Source: Marinilabilia salmonicolor JCM 21150 (GTDB taxonomy: Bacteria; Bacteroidota; Bacteroidia; Bacteroidales; Marinilabiliaceae). From it: a stretch of DNA of 64,000 nt. This document shows, piece after piece, positions 35,501 through 43,802 of the stretch (its first letter is position 1; every line of letters begins with the position of its first letter). The stretch spans positions 558,001 through 622,000 of the forward strand of contig NZ_AJKI01000002.1 in NCBI RefSeq assembly GCF_000259075.1, read 5' to 3'. Under the pieces are notes generated by a model that did no database searches, was not told where the DNA came from, and was given only the letters and a program-made list of their open reading frames with translations. The position numbers and the translations under genes are program-made.

Positions 35501-37961
35501 TATAAAAGTTACTCAACCTGAACTGTACTTCAGTCAGGGAAGCAATGCGACGTTTGTTCCTTTTCCGTTTCAACGTGTTGAAATTAAGGACAGGTTTAAA
35601 AAGATTCATCCGGTCAGACCGATAAATTCCAAAGAGGTATTTGAATTATATCAACCACGAAATCATTCTGCACCTGATCCCTTCAAAATTTTAGTGGATG
35701 ATGCCTCCGGGAAACAGGTTTCGCTGGAAGTACCGCTTGTTTTCATCGATGGTTCACTGAGCAGCCAACATTTGGTGGTGGATCATTACAACGATGCTGG
35801 TTGGGACTATTTCAGTTCGTCGTCTGCATCGCGTTCCATCTCTTATGCCCGGAGTCTGGTTCCGGGAGATACCTCCTTTGAGACTCAAAGCATCATTTTT
35901 GGAGCAGAAAAAGGCCAAATGGTCAATCTTATTGATTTCTATCCTGAATTAAAGGAAGCTTCTGTTTTTGTGCGGCAGATTGAAGAACTGACCGGTGACC
36001 GGAACCCGGTAAGAATAAGTTTGGTGGATGACAACAACCTCTCTATGGTATTTGCCAAGGTGATAGAGGATGAAAAGCCTTCTTTGGTTTTCGGCGATAC
36101 TGAAAAGAGTGGTGGTTTTCTGACTCCTAATATGGCGGTTTCAGGATTTTCCAAATTGACAGGTATCAGTGGCAATAAGATAGAAGATCTGGAAAAACTG
36201 GTTGTTCAGGTTAATGAGATCTTTAATCTTGCCGAAAAGTATATGCCAAAGATTTTTGGCATTATCAGTTTTGTGGATCTTTTATTACCCGATGTGGATT
36301 TATCAGGTGCCATTAATGCGGTTAAAAGCAGCATTGAACAAATAAGGGATCAGATTGAAGAGCTTCAAAGCCGGATAATGATGATTCTGGCCCGCATCGA
36401 TACTGAATTGAAGAAGCTGAATGTATTGCTTGAAATAGTGGGTGATTTGCTTGACAATAAAGATATTGTCGCTGTTTTGCAGGATCTTGATGAGCTGGCC
36501 AATGCCTTTGAGTCTTATGGCGTTTCCGTTACAGGAAATATGCAACAGAAACTTCAGCAGGCCATTAAAGTGGGCAAAGAAATCGCGAATAAGGAGGTTC
36601 AGTTTGATGATATCACGGGATTCATCGGCAATTCCCAAGCATTGAAGAGCAAGCTTGAAGATGCCGGTGTGGAAATAAACCCGGAGATGAGTCAGGCCGT
36701 GGATGATATGCTCAACCTTGTTTCAGGACTTAAGGATAAAGGCCTGGATGGTTCCGAAATTACAGCTGTCATACAGGGATTGGCCATGGCTTCTCAGTTG
36801 TCTGACGTACAGGCACTAATCAAAGACCTGGCATCGCAGGTTGCCGACACGGTGATAGACGCTATTCCTGAAATCCCTAATGTTAAATTTCAGGTGAAAG
36901 GTGACAAGATTGTGGTGGAGTATCACTGGAAACCAAAGACTAAAGGGTCTTATAGTGCCGGAAGTCTTTTTACCATTAAAAATCTGAGTAATGAGAAAGA
37001 CCAGATTGAAATATCACTTGACAGCATTCTGACAAAGACTCTTGACCTTAAGGAACCTCCCGATTTTGATGTTAATGCCTCAATAAATGAATTTTCTATT
37101 GTGGTAGCTGATACACTGCAATTAAACTTTCAGAAAATTGCTTTTAAATCCGGGACCAGTTCCAGTGCGGATGTGGATGTCAAATTTAAACCGGTGCCTG
37201 TCCGGCTCATCGGGTCACTCTCGTTTGTCAACAGCCTGCAAAGTGTAATTAAATCGGATCAATTTTCCGGAGGGCCCTACATTAATATTACTGAAAGTGG
37301 GATTGTGGCGGGGTATAATTTCCCGCTTCCCAACATCGAGGTGGGTATTATGGCTATTTCAAACATGATGTTGGGCACAAAACTTATCTTGCCTTTTAAC
37401 AAAGATCCCCTGAAACTGGGCTTCAATTTCTGTTCTCCGGAAAATCCTTTCAAACTGATGGTTTCCTGTTTTGGTGGTGGTGGTTTTTTTATGATGGAAA
37501 CCACCATGCAGGGGCTTACCCGACTTGATGCTGCTTTTGAGTTTGGAGCCGGAGTTTCGCTCAATGTCGGGGTCGCCAGCGGGTCAGTGGAAGTGATGGG
37601 TGGTTTTTACTATACCCTTATCATGGAGGATGATATCAATAAACAATCGATGGCTGCTTATCTGAGAATGACGGGGCGGTTGTCCATTATCGGACTTATT
37701 AAAGTAACTCTGGAGTTTTATCTGGAAATGGTTTACGAGGCTATTGGCTCCAAAACCACCGCGGATGGACTGGTGATTGCCGGAGGCAGTCAGCTGAAAG
37801 GTCGTGCCACACTCTCAGTGAAAGTGGAGATTTTGTTCTTCAGCAAAACAGTGAAGGTTACTGTGAGTCGCACCTTTGCCGGGAATGATGCTGATCCTAA
37901 GTTTAAGGATTCTTTTACACTGGATCATTGGCAGAGTTACTGTTCAGCGTTTGCATCCTGA
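32580..37961 (+). CDS. Giant protein of unknown function (1793 residues), possible Tat signal
   Basis: I recognise no named domain. Residues 28-48 read SPSRRMVLKKMFLILIGF, a twin-arginine-like motif (Ser30-Arg31-Arg32-Met-Val-Leu-Lys36) before a short hydrophobic run, so export by Tat is possible. Residues about 60-620 are beta-rich. Residues 620-860 are a Pro/Ser-rich linker. A block at about 868-1070 includes LFELWHTRMGVRLASGE and ATMGRDHFIKVVRRGFLFPF (from 925), which looks strongly conserved. Residues about 1194-1434 are nearly all helical (LEKLVVQVNEIFNLAEKYM, IEQIRDQIEELQSRIMMIL). The last ~350 residues are amphipathic beta strands rich in Gly (FEFGAGVSLNVGVASGSVEV). There is no T9SS C-terminal domain. 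A second giant gene follows after 223 bp. Confidence 0.85.
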   Translation: MHSRKKFNLLETKRFLNRDLKTNPGPISPSRRMVLKKMFLILIGFSPVTRMLGKALSTPFQVSKKGKTIRFIYGGEIAWAVNPTEFGENAVLKYRESDRGFFVLLKNAVYPGSGIRADFKAAISNKTGEWQMHIRFPHLDINKQVAFIPWLKGHVQLEGFHRRTKQILLGNADWLFIPAGKLRLDKNWQLRLQPDELVTVNILGSLERFDGLKVQLAPPLSAYWVKLRKPEAHSWIMFEGPKDKFKGLTKLDSGERGFFQTLEYPFRYTGLVLSERRREGFFWASNETQDQSNLIYQSMNVDGTALSLFRSRFVKEYSDDNEYFGLVADLGDNPQWYGHSHAAFGLAGSATACFRLFGEGTKVYDINCKARITESVISVQGARSLPVSYIQPVEVDVQPQDPVIQRLQKVESGKAQNFGIFEFTQQQDRTSWLYVNKQSLKLRLRIFEPIKFNLVRPEDFLNLQFEFANFKLENNILEIDNTKDPAFFIVNFPSQHLREQAFEEFGTYNVPVQFLRAGNSRLVFKVPSDYPPIRLVMSDLLDWSKFELQVNYRARWFNTSAAVSLIKARIRDLSVPLGRRRDLSSVKIRPGVVPVISRKVRTITTGTQPSKTISQPMSAMELKVAMASTPRGASVMSLDDQQLTPALATPEIELSIPDTLSGAMRNLLEMKPPSHLETSIEAPVYAEISPNQFAGFNHSILLKDEFEEYNEGSVHSLDVSQEGGLAPVRPSEDLRIDPSRPVKRSRVTVQPLRREPNQKTLIQGKPQTGSLQVKPIKRTYKNLVSPLILNIPRILAPKAGQLFELWHTRMGVRLASGEVDEDALNALKTVRVIWSKWANEKVGDGPVPGNDGLNNIPRPIDFHELVHLTSNYTNLKVAGSSRKVLPEPVKADQLMLSGMGAWFNYAFKMDTPVQDTGLIGWDQRATMGRDHFIKVVRRGFLFPFGHKAVKITTVTRELRKVNGIVAALLVKREYIKVTQPELYFSQGSNATFVPFPFQRVEIKDRFKKIHPVRPINSKEVFELYQPRNHSAPDPFKILVDDASGKQVSLEVPLVFIDGSLSSQHLVVDHYNDAGWDYFSSSSASRSISYARSLVPGDTSFETQSIIFGAEKGQMVNLIDFYPELKEASVFVRQIEELTGDRNPVRISLVDDNNLSMVFAKVIEDEKPSLVFGDTEKSGGFLTPNMAVSGFSKLTGISGNKIEDLEKLVVQVNEIFNLAEKYMPKIFGIISFVDLLLPDVDLSGAINAVKSSIEQIRDQIEELQSRIMMILARIDTELKKLNVLLEIVGDLLDNKDIVAVLQDLDELANAFESYGVSVTGNMQQKLQQAIKVGKEIANKEVQFDDITGFIGNSQALKSKLEDAGVEINPEMSQAVDDMLNLVSGLKDKGLDGSEITAVIQGLAMASQLSDVQALIKDLASQVADTVIDAIPEIPNVKFQVKGDKIVVEYHWKPKTKGSYSAGSLFTIKNLSNEKDQIEISLDSILTKTLDLKEPPDFDVNASINEFSIVVADTLQLNFQKIAFKSGTSSSADVDVKFKPVPVRLIGSLSFVNSLQSVIKSDQFSGGPYINITESGIVAGYNFPLPNIEVGIMAISNMMLGTKLILPFNKDPLKLGFNFCSPENPFKLMVSCFGGGGFFMMETTMQGLTRLDAAFEFGAGVSLNVGVASGSVEVMGGFYYTLIMEDDINKQSMAAYLRMTGRLSIIGLIKVTLEFYLEMVYEAIGSKTTADGLVIAGGSQLKGRATLSVKVEILFFSKTVKVTVSRTFAGNDADPKFKDSFTLDHWQSYCSAFAS

Positions 37962-38069
37962 CAGCAATTGGGGGTTGATTACAATCAGTCATTTATGCTA
38001 GATGTTTTTAAATACATCCTGAATTTAATAGATCGTTAGATTTTTAGATATAAGATTCAAAATGAATCC

Positions 38070-38089
38070 TATCCCGAAACTTCGGGATA
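38070..38089 (+). terminator. Stem-loop between the two giant genes
   Basis: TATCCCGAA/TTCGGGATA, a perfect 9-bp stem with a 2-nt loop, 109 nt after the first giant gene. No T tract follows, so it may be a processing or attenuation site or a small repeat rather than a full terminator. Confidence 0.4.
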
Positions 38090-38184
38090 ACGAACTATAG
38101 TGAATTGGAATTAACCGGAATTTCTTTAACGCCCGGGCTAATCAAACCTTGAGTCCGGATTTCTGAAAATTAAAATTTTATCTG

Positions 38185-41100
38185 ATGAAGCAAACATTCA
38201 TATACACCACCTTGCCCAACGGCAAAGTTACTGTTGACGGTCAGCAATATCTTCGGATTTCATTGCATTGCGGACTCAGGCTTTCTCATACTTCAGCCAC
38301 TACATTGGACACATTTCCGGAGATTCTGCAATGGGCACAAAAGATTAAAAATGTTCCGGGGTTCAAAGTTCGCTGGAACGGCAGCGAAGTAGTTGCGGCA
38401 ACAGGGAATACCTCTGTAATTGATACTGAGGTCTGGGAGACCCTCATTCATTCCGGGGTTAAAGTTTCAGCATTCATCGTTGAAGACAAGTCCAGACTTA
38501 AGATTCACGCCTATCCGGCTTATGAAATCAGCGAATCTTTGCTGAATGTTTATCGTGATTTTGGGATTAATAGTCCTGTTAAACTTTTAAAGCCGGGCCA
38601 ATTTTTGCAAAATGAAAATATCCGCCGGATCGGACGAAAATCTATTGAGCCTGAGGTAATTAAAGCTTATCAGAAAATTGAAGACAAGTCGGTAGCCAAA
38701 GCAGAGGTCAGGCAGGATATTAAGGGGTTGAACCTCGATAGGTCAGCCATGGTTAAACCGATGGTTCAGCAACAGCCGGTTATGGATTATCGTCAGATTC
38801 TTCAATCGGGGAAGTATGCTCAAATACGAAGCAAAGATAAAGAGCCTGCATTTCAGTTTGCCCGTTTCCGCGATTTTCACCGGATAGACGTGGCTAGACC
38901 CATCCTGTCTGTCCAGCCAGTTCAAGTGCCCGAATTTGAGTTTCATGACATTATGGCTCAGATGAGCGACTATCCGCAAATGCTTAGAAAGCTGGGGCTG
39001 GTTATCGACCTGATGGTTCCTTTCGATTCTTCTCTCCCCGATGAAGGAAGGGTCTCTGCATTCCCGACCGGATTGGAATTTAATGACCAAACGGAAGTCT
39101 CCGTAACGGCTACAGCCTATCGAATTACGTCGAAAGGATTTTTTGCTAGAGAAAAATCCGGAAGCGAGTTGAGGAATGGATTTGTCAAACTTAACACATC
39201 TGACTTTTCAGTTGCACAAATTGATACAGATGGAACGGCAATTCAAACCATCAATAAAGTAGATAATCAGGTGAAAAATGTGGTGGAGAAGGTTTCTGAA
39301 GTGCAATTACGGGTTAAAAGAATGACTCCAGATGAAGAATCTGTGGAAGATGAAGATGACGAGAGAAATGAAGAAATAGCTGGCGAAGAAGGGCTGCCCA
39401 CCATCAAGTCAGCCGGGATCGCTATCATTAAAAACAATGTAGAATTCTATCTTAATGCCCGGTTTATTAAGGCACGCCAGCTGGATGTTAAATTGGCTGC
39501 ACCACCTGCTTTGCCAACGGCACAACTCAGTCTGAACAGTCAAATGCTGGAGGTAAGCCCGCAAATAACGGCCATGAAAATTCAAATTCCCGACACGGAG
39601 GTTATGTATGCCAACGATCTGGTGATGGGATATCGCATGGACGTTGCTTATGCCAACCAAGCCGACAATTGGTATTCGCTTCAGTTGAAGCAGGATGAGA
39701 TAACGGTTTACGATGAGAATAAAAATGCCTGGCCAGTGGATAATATCGTTCCTGATGAAGGTTTTAACCAACTGGCCCTGACTGAAGACGAAGAAAGTGA
39801 TGACGTATTTGTAACAGGTGTTGTGGCCCGTTGGACAGGCTGGAGTCTTGCGGTTGAAAGGCCCGGATTTGCAATTAATGAAGCTGAAGGTTCAGGAGAA
39901 GAGGCTAAGGATTATATTAACAATGACGTGGCTGAAGAAGAAAAGAAATACGGCTACCATCCCGAAGCCAATGTCCGGATGAACGTCCGGTCGCGTATTG
40001 TCTCCGGGACGCTGCCCTCTTTGCGTTACGGGAAAAGTTACCACCTGCGTATGCGTTACGTGGATGTGGCAGGAAACAGTGTGCCTTTGGAGGCAACTCC
40101 TGATAATCCGACGGAGGCTATTGTTCAAAACATTACTTATCGCCGGTATGAACCCATTGCTTCTCCCGTGGTTTTGGCCGGAAATAAATATAAAATCGGA
40201 GAGGATGTGGAGCGGCTGGTCATCAAAAGTAATGTGGATACTCCTGTACAAGACTATTCCGAACCGGGGGTCGATCCATTCGACCGTGAGGCGCGCCGAC
40301 TTCTTATACCACCTTCTAACAGCCAGTTGACTGCCGAACGCCACGGTAAATTTGACAAGGCATTCTCAGGCAACATGCAGGAAGCCAAACTTATTTACGA
40401 TCTAATTACCAGCCATGAAGCTCCGCCGGGGGTGAACGATCCTGAAGATAAAGTGTATATGGCAGATTCATTTAAACTAACTTATCTGCCTGATCCTGCT
40501 GCAGCCGGAGTCGCTGTTTTCCTGGCAGAAGATTACGAGGATACACATACACAGAAATTTTCACCTCATCGGGTTGCATTTATTCCAACCGGTATGTTTG
40601 AGAATGGCAACTGGCTGAAGGTAAAGCCTGTTACTATTGAATTGGTGGAGGGTGATACCGGATCCGAATGGAATGAAACCAGCCGCATACTTACCTTCTC
40701 TTTACCCAAAGGACACCGGGCAAGAATCAAATATACCTGTTTCTGGAAGAATGAAGACCTGCAGACTCTTTCGGGGATTTGGGAACAACTGTCCACTAAA
40801 AGCGGATTTCATCAGGTGCGTGGTTATCTGCGTGAGGGGCGCCACTGGATGGTTAGTCCCGCACGGGAAATGGAGCTTGTGCATGCCCTTCAGCAGCCCC
40901 TCAGACCTCCTGTTTTGAATGATTCGGCTGCAGACCGGGGCTATATGGATACTCCGGCGTGGATAAAGACCCGGATTAAAATTCACGGACAAAGCACAGG
41001 TAAGGTTGTATTGCACGCTATCTGGAAAGAATGGGATGATAATCCGCTTAAACCTCTGCCACTTGAAGTAAGCAACCGGAAATTGCTGGATCCTGTAAAA

Positions 41101-42450
41101 ATCAAATACAATGAGCAGGTTCATCATGTGGGCTATTTCCCTCCCAAAAATCCTGAATTTAAGGTCACCAATACGTTAGCCCCGGTTTCCCGTGTTGAAA
41201 ACATCCGGAAGCTTAAACTAAAACCCGGGGTGCAGCAATTCGGGCAGTCTCAAAGGAAAGCACCTGTTGAGAAGATGCAAGGGGATAATGCTCTTACACT
41301 CAAGTTGCTCCCTGTCTTCACAAAGGCATATGTTTTAAAAGCCTTTGGTTTGATGCATAACTTTGACGACACCAGACACCGGTTCGTGGATTACAAACCA
41401 ATTGCCACTACCCGTTATCCCGAGTACTTCAGGCAACCTGATGCGGAAGGGACTCTTAAGCCCATTCAGGGGCTGGACTACACGCAGGAAGGTGAGCCCG
41501 TTCGTGTCAATATTTTAAGCTCTGATCGCCCTTTGCCCCCGGAGGTGGAATATATTATCCCTACTTTCAACTGGCACAAGTCGGGCGGAGAAAACCAGAT
41601 AACCCATGTTCGCTCGGGTGGAGGATTGAGGGTGTATCTGAAACGGCCCTGGTTCAGTTCCGGGGAGGGTGAACTGTTAGGGGTGGTATTGGCTCCTCAG
41701 GGAACGGCAGAAAATCTTCCCGAATTACCTGTTACCTATTCGCAGTGGGGAGCGGACCCTGTTTTTCCTTTCCCGGGTGATACCGGTTTTCATCTTGAGA
41801 GCGGTCATTTTAAGTGGCACAGCAAGGTGGACAGAGGCATTGTTTATCCTGGCATCAATGATTCAAAGGCAGATGTCGTTGCTTTTGCGCCACAATTCGA
41901 TGCAGAACGCAAACTTTGGTATGCCGATTTATCAATAGATCCACTGACTCGCTATTTCCCGTTTGTTAAGCTGATGCTGGCTCGTTACCAGGAGCATTCT
42001 TTGCGAATCAGCAATACGGATGTTTGTCTTTCACCGGTTGTGGAGTCCGATTTTATTCAACTGGTTCCCGAACGCAAGGTTAAGCTGTCGGTCGAAAGAA
42101 GAGGAAATATTGCCACTCAAATTAATGTGGAGATATCGGGTAAGAGGTATGCCGGTTTTGATAATTCTTTTGAGATAAAAATTATGAGTAGTAATATTCC
42201 TCAACCCATCTCAGGAGTTATCAGTGCTTCAGAGCCCAGGCGTGATTCAATCAATGAAGAAACTTTAATCACCAATATTACTTTTCCGGATAACAATAGT
42301 TTTGTCGCTACGGGAAATTTCAGAATTACCTCCGGGTTGAGAAAAGTGCCCTTCGATGTAGTGGTTCTTGAGTATGAAAAACCTGACAAAATAGGTCGGC
42401 GGAAGTTGGTTTTTGCCGATGAATTTAATGTAAATAAAGAGGAAAAATAA
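38185..42450 (+). CDS. Giant protein of unknown function (1421 residues), partner of the 1793-residue protein
   Basis: I do not recognise a named domain. There is no signal peptide (MKQTFIYTTLPNGKVTVDG) and no membrane helix. Residues 1-130 may form a small alpha/beta domain. Residues about 380-405 are very acidic (DEESVEDEDDERNEEI). Most of the rest is beta-rich, with an Ig/fibronectin-like phrase near 609-632 (LPSLRYGKSYHLRMRYVDV, then AGN) followed by RRYEPIASPVVL. A likely conserved block at about 1255-1300 reads RYFPFVKLMLARYQ and SPVVESDFIQLVPER. From memory, unverified, similar phrases occur in large uncharacterised proteins of other phyla. Same strand as the 1793-residue gene and probably its functional partner. 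Confidence 0.85.
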   Translation: MKQTFIYTTLPNGKVTVDGQQYLRISLHCGLRLSHTSATTLDTFPEILQWAQKIKNVPGFKVRWNGSEVVAATGNTSVIDTEVWETLIHSGVKVSAFIVEDKSRLKIHAYPAYEISESLLNVYRDFGINSPVKLLKPGQFLQNENIRRIGRKSIEPEVIKAYQKIEDKSVAKAEVRQDIKGLNLDRSAMVKPMVQQQPVMDYRQILQSGKYAQIRSKDKEPAFQFARFRDFHRIDVARPILSVQPVQVPEFEFHDIMAQMSDYPQMLRKLGLVIDLMVPFDSSLPDEGRVSAFPTGLEFNDQTEVSVTATAYRITSKGFFAREKSGSELRNGFVKLNTSDFSVAQIDTDGTAIQTINKVDNQVKNVVEKVSEVQLRVKRMTPDEESVEDEDDERNEEIAGEEGLPTIKSAGIAIIKNNVEFYLNARFIKARQLDVKLAAPPALPTAQLSLNSQMLEVSPQITAMKIQIPDTEVMYANDLVMGYRMDVAYANQADNWYSLQLKQDEITVYDENKNAWPVDNIVPDEGFNQLALTEDEESDDVFVTGVVARWTGWSLAVERPGFAINEAEGSGEEAKDYINNDVAEEEKKYGYHPEANVRMNVRSRIVSGTLPSLRYGKSYHLRMRYVDVAGNSVPLEATPDNPTEAIVQNITYRRYEPIASPVVLAGNKYKIGEDVERLVIKSNVDTPVQDYSEPGVDPFDREARRLLIPPSNSQLTAERHGKFDKAFSGNMQEAKLIYDLITSHEAPPGVNDPEDKVYMADSFKLTYLPDPAAAGVAVFLAEDYEDTHTQKFSPHRVAFIPTGMFENGNWLKVKPVTIELVEGDTGSEWNETSRILTFSLPKGHRARIKYTCFWKNEDLQTLSGIWEQLSTKSGFHQVRGYLREGRHWMVSPAREMELVHALQQPLRPPVLNDSAADRGYMDTPAWIKTRIKIHGQSTGKVVLHAIWKEWDDNPLKPLPLEVSNRKLLDPVKIKYNEQVHHVGYFPPKNPEFKVTNTLAPVSRVENIRKLKLKPGVQQFGQSQRKAPVEKMQGDNALTLKLLPVFTKAYVLKAFGLMHNFDDTRHRFVDYKPIATTRYPEYFRQPDAEGTLKPIQGLDYTQEGEPVRVNILSSDRPLPPEVEYIIPTFNWHKSGGENQITHVRSGGGLRVYLKRPWFSSGEGELLGVVLAPQGTAENLPELPVTYSQWGADPVFPFPGDTGFHLESGHFKWHSKVDRGIVYPGINDSKADVVAFAPQFDAERKLWYADLSIDPLTRYFPFVKLMLARYQEHSLRISNTDVCLSPVVESDFIQLVPERKVKLSVERRGNIATQINVEISGKRYAGFDNSFEIKIMSSNIPQPISGVISASEPRRDSINEETLITNITFPDNNSFVATGNFRITSGLRKVPFDVVVLEYEKPDKIGRRKLVFADEFNVNKEEK

Positions 42451-42791
42451 TCATTTGTCTTTTGGAGGCATCTCTGTAATATTAAGTATATATAACCTTT
42501 TGTAAGCAACCGGTTTTGGATGGTATGTATTGGATTTTGATTTCGCAAAGATGCTCCAAAACGCGTGTCGCTGAAGCTATAGCCGCGAGCCGACGGCAAA
42601 GTATTTGATGGTTTATGAGAGGCGAAAAAGCATCCTGTAATTTCGGGAAGAAGATTGCGGGTTTTATCAAAGCAATAATCTGGATAAATTTTAAACGAAT
42701 GAAACGAGCATGCCAACGGTTGTCACTAGAGAACATGTATAAGTTCTTGCATGCGAGTCCCATCCGACCTTAATAAACAAATTTTGTACGG
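42451..42791. other. Intergenic stretch before amrS
   Basis: A 341-bp gap. The last ~94 bp belong to R3 copy b. The remaining DNA (42451-42697) shows no gene, hairpin with T tract, or -7 box that I can defend. Confidence 0.6.
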
Positions 42792-42796
42792 ATGAA
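42698..42796. repeat. R3 repeat, copy b, overlapping the amrS start
   Basis: 99 bp, gap-free alignment with copy a at roughly 80 percent or better by eye. The terminal GGATGAA contains the ATG at 42792, the start codon of amrS. AAATTTTG just before it is one base from a -7 box. Confidence 0.85.
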
Positions 42797-43802
42797 AGAA
42801 GCCCTGCTTTACGAAAAACTTGATAATCAGAAAGTAAAATGCAATCTGTGTGCCCATCACTGTAAAATAGCACCCGGAAAATTCGGAATATGCAAGGTGC
42901 GCGAAAATATTGATGGTACGCTCTATACGCATGTTTACGGGCGGACAATTGCTCGTCATATTGACCCAATTGAAAAGAAGCCTTTGTATCACTTCTTTCC
43001 GGGCAGTAAAGCTTTTTCCATTGGGACGCCGGGCTGTAATTTCCACTGTGATTTTTGTCAGAATTGTGAAATATCTCAGGTTACTTCTCCGGGGATACTT
43101 GAAATGGGAAGTGCTGCCTCTCCGGATGAAATAGTGCAGGAGGCCCTGGATGCAGGTTGTAAAAGCATTGCCTATACTTATACCGAGCCAACCATTTTTT
43201 TTGAGTATTGCAACGATATTGGTTTGCTGGCTCGTCGGGCCGGCCTCAGGAATGTATTTGTTTCCAACGGTTTTATGACAAGCGAGATGCTGGATCTTGC
43301 AGCACTCTGGCTTGATGCTGTCAATATTGACTTAAAGGCTTTTAAGGAGGAGACTTATCGAAAACTTATGGGTGGGAGGCTGACTCCGGTTTTGGAAAAC
43401 ATGAAGCACCTTGTTTGCAAAGGAATCTGGCTCGAAGTAACCAGTCTGATCATTCCCGGAATTAATGACAGTGCGGGGGAATTGCATCAAATGGCTCATT
43501 TTATTGCCAATGAGCTTGGAGTAGATGTGCCCTGGCATATCAGCCGGTTTTTTCCGGGTTATAAAATGATGGATGTTCCGCCAACCCCTATGGAGATCTT
43601 GCACAGAGCTGTGGAGGCAGGAAAAGAGGCGGGGCTGAATTACATTTATGTGGGAAATGTTCCGACATCGGGCGATCAGAACACTGTATGTCCACGGTGT
43701 GGGGCTGTTCTGATTGAAAGGGTGGGCTATAATGTTTTGTACAACAATATAGAACATGGACAATGTGCCCGGTGCGGGTATGAAATGGCAGGAAGAAGTT
43801 AG
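42792..43802 (+). CDS. amrS: AmmeMemoRadiSam-type radical SAM enzyme AmrS
   Basis: A 336-residue radical SAM protein of the AmrS group, related to pyruvate formate-lyase activases. An N-terminal Cys cluster (Cys17, Cys20, Cys24, Cys34) precedes the radical SAM motif Cys82-x3-Cys86-x2-Cys89 (CNFHCDFC). The C-terminus has a zinc-ribbon-like CPRCG...CARCG. The length and the opening MKEALLYEKLDNQKVKCNLC fit the family. The usual partners Memo and AMMECR1 are not in the window. The start codon lies in the R3b repeat. The stop overlaps the stop of the convergent lamin-tail gene by 4 bp, so both genes end without room for a terminator. Confidence 0.92.
   Translation: MKEALLYEKLDNQKVKCNLCAHHCKIAPGKFGICKVRENIDGTLYTHVYGRTIARHIDPIEKKPLYHFFPGSKAFSIGTPGCNFHCDFCQNCEISQVTSPGILEMGSAASPDEIVQEALDAGCKSIAYTYTEPTIFFEYCNDIGLLARRAGLRNVFVSNGFMTSEMLDLAALWLDAVNIDLKAFKEETYRKLMGGRLTPVLENMKHLVCKGIWLEVTSLIIPGINDSAGELHQMAHFIANELGVDVPWHISRFFPGYKMMDVPPTPMEILHRAVEAGKEAGLNYIYVGNVPTSGDQNTVCPRCGAVLIERVGYNVLYNNIEHGQCARCGYEMAGRS

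Noticed and set aside
32580-42450. Giant proteins as Rhs, phage tail or type VI effectors
   Set aside because: No YD repeats, HHH/PAAR, VgrG, baseplate or toxin-domain motif was seen, and no secretion genes are adjacent.
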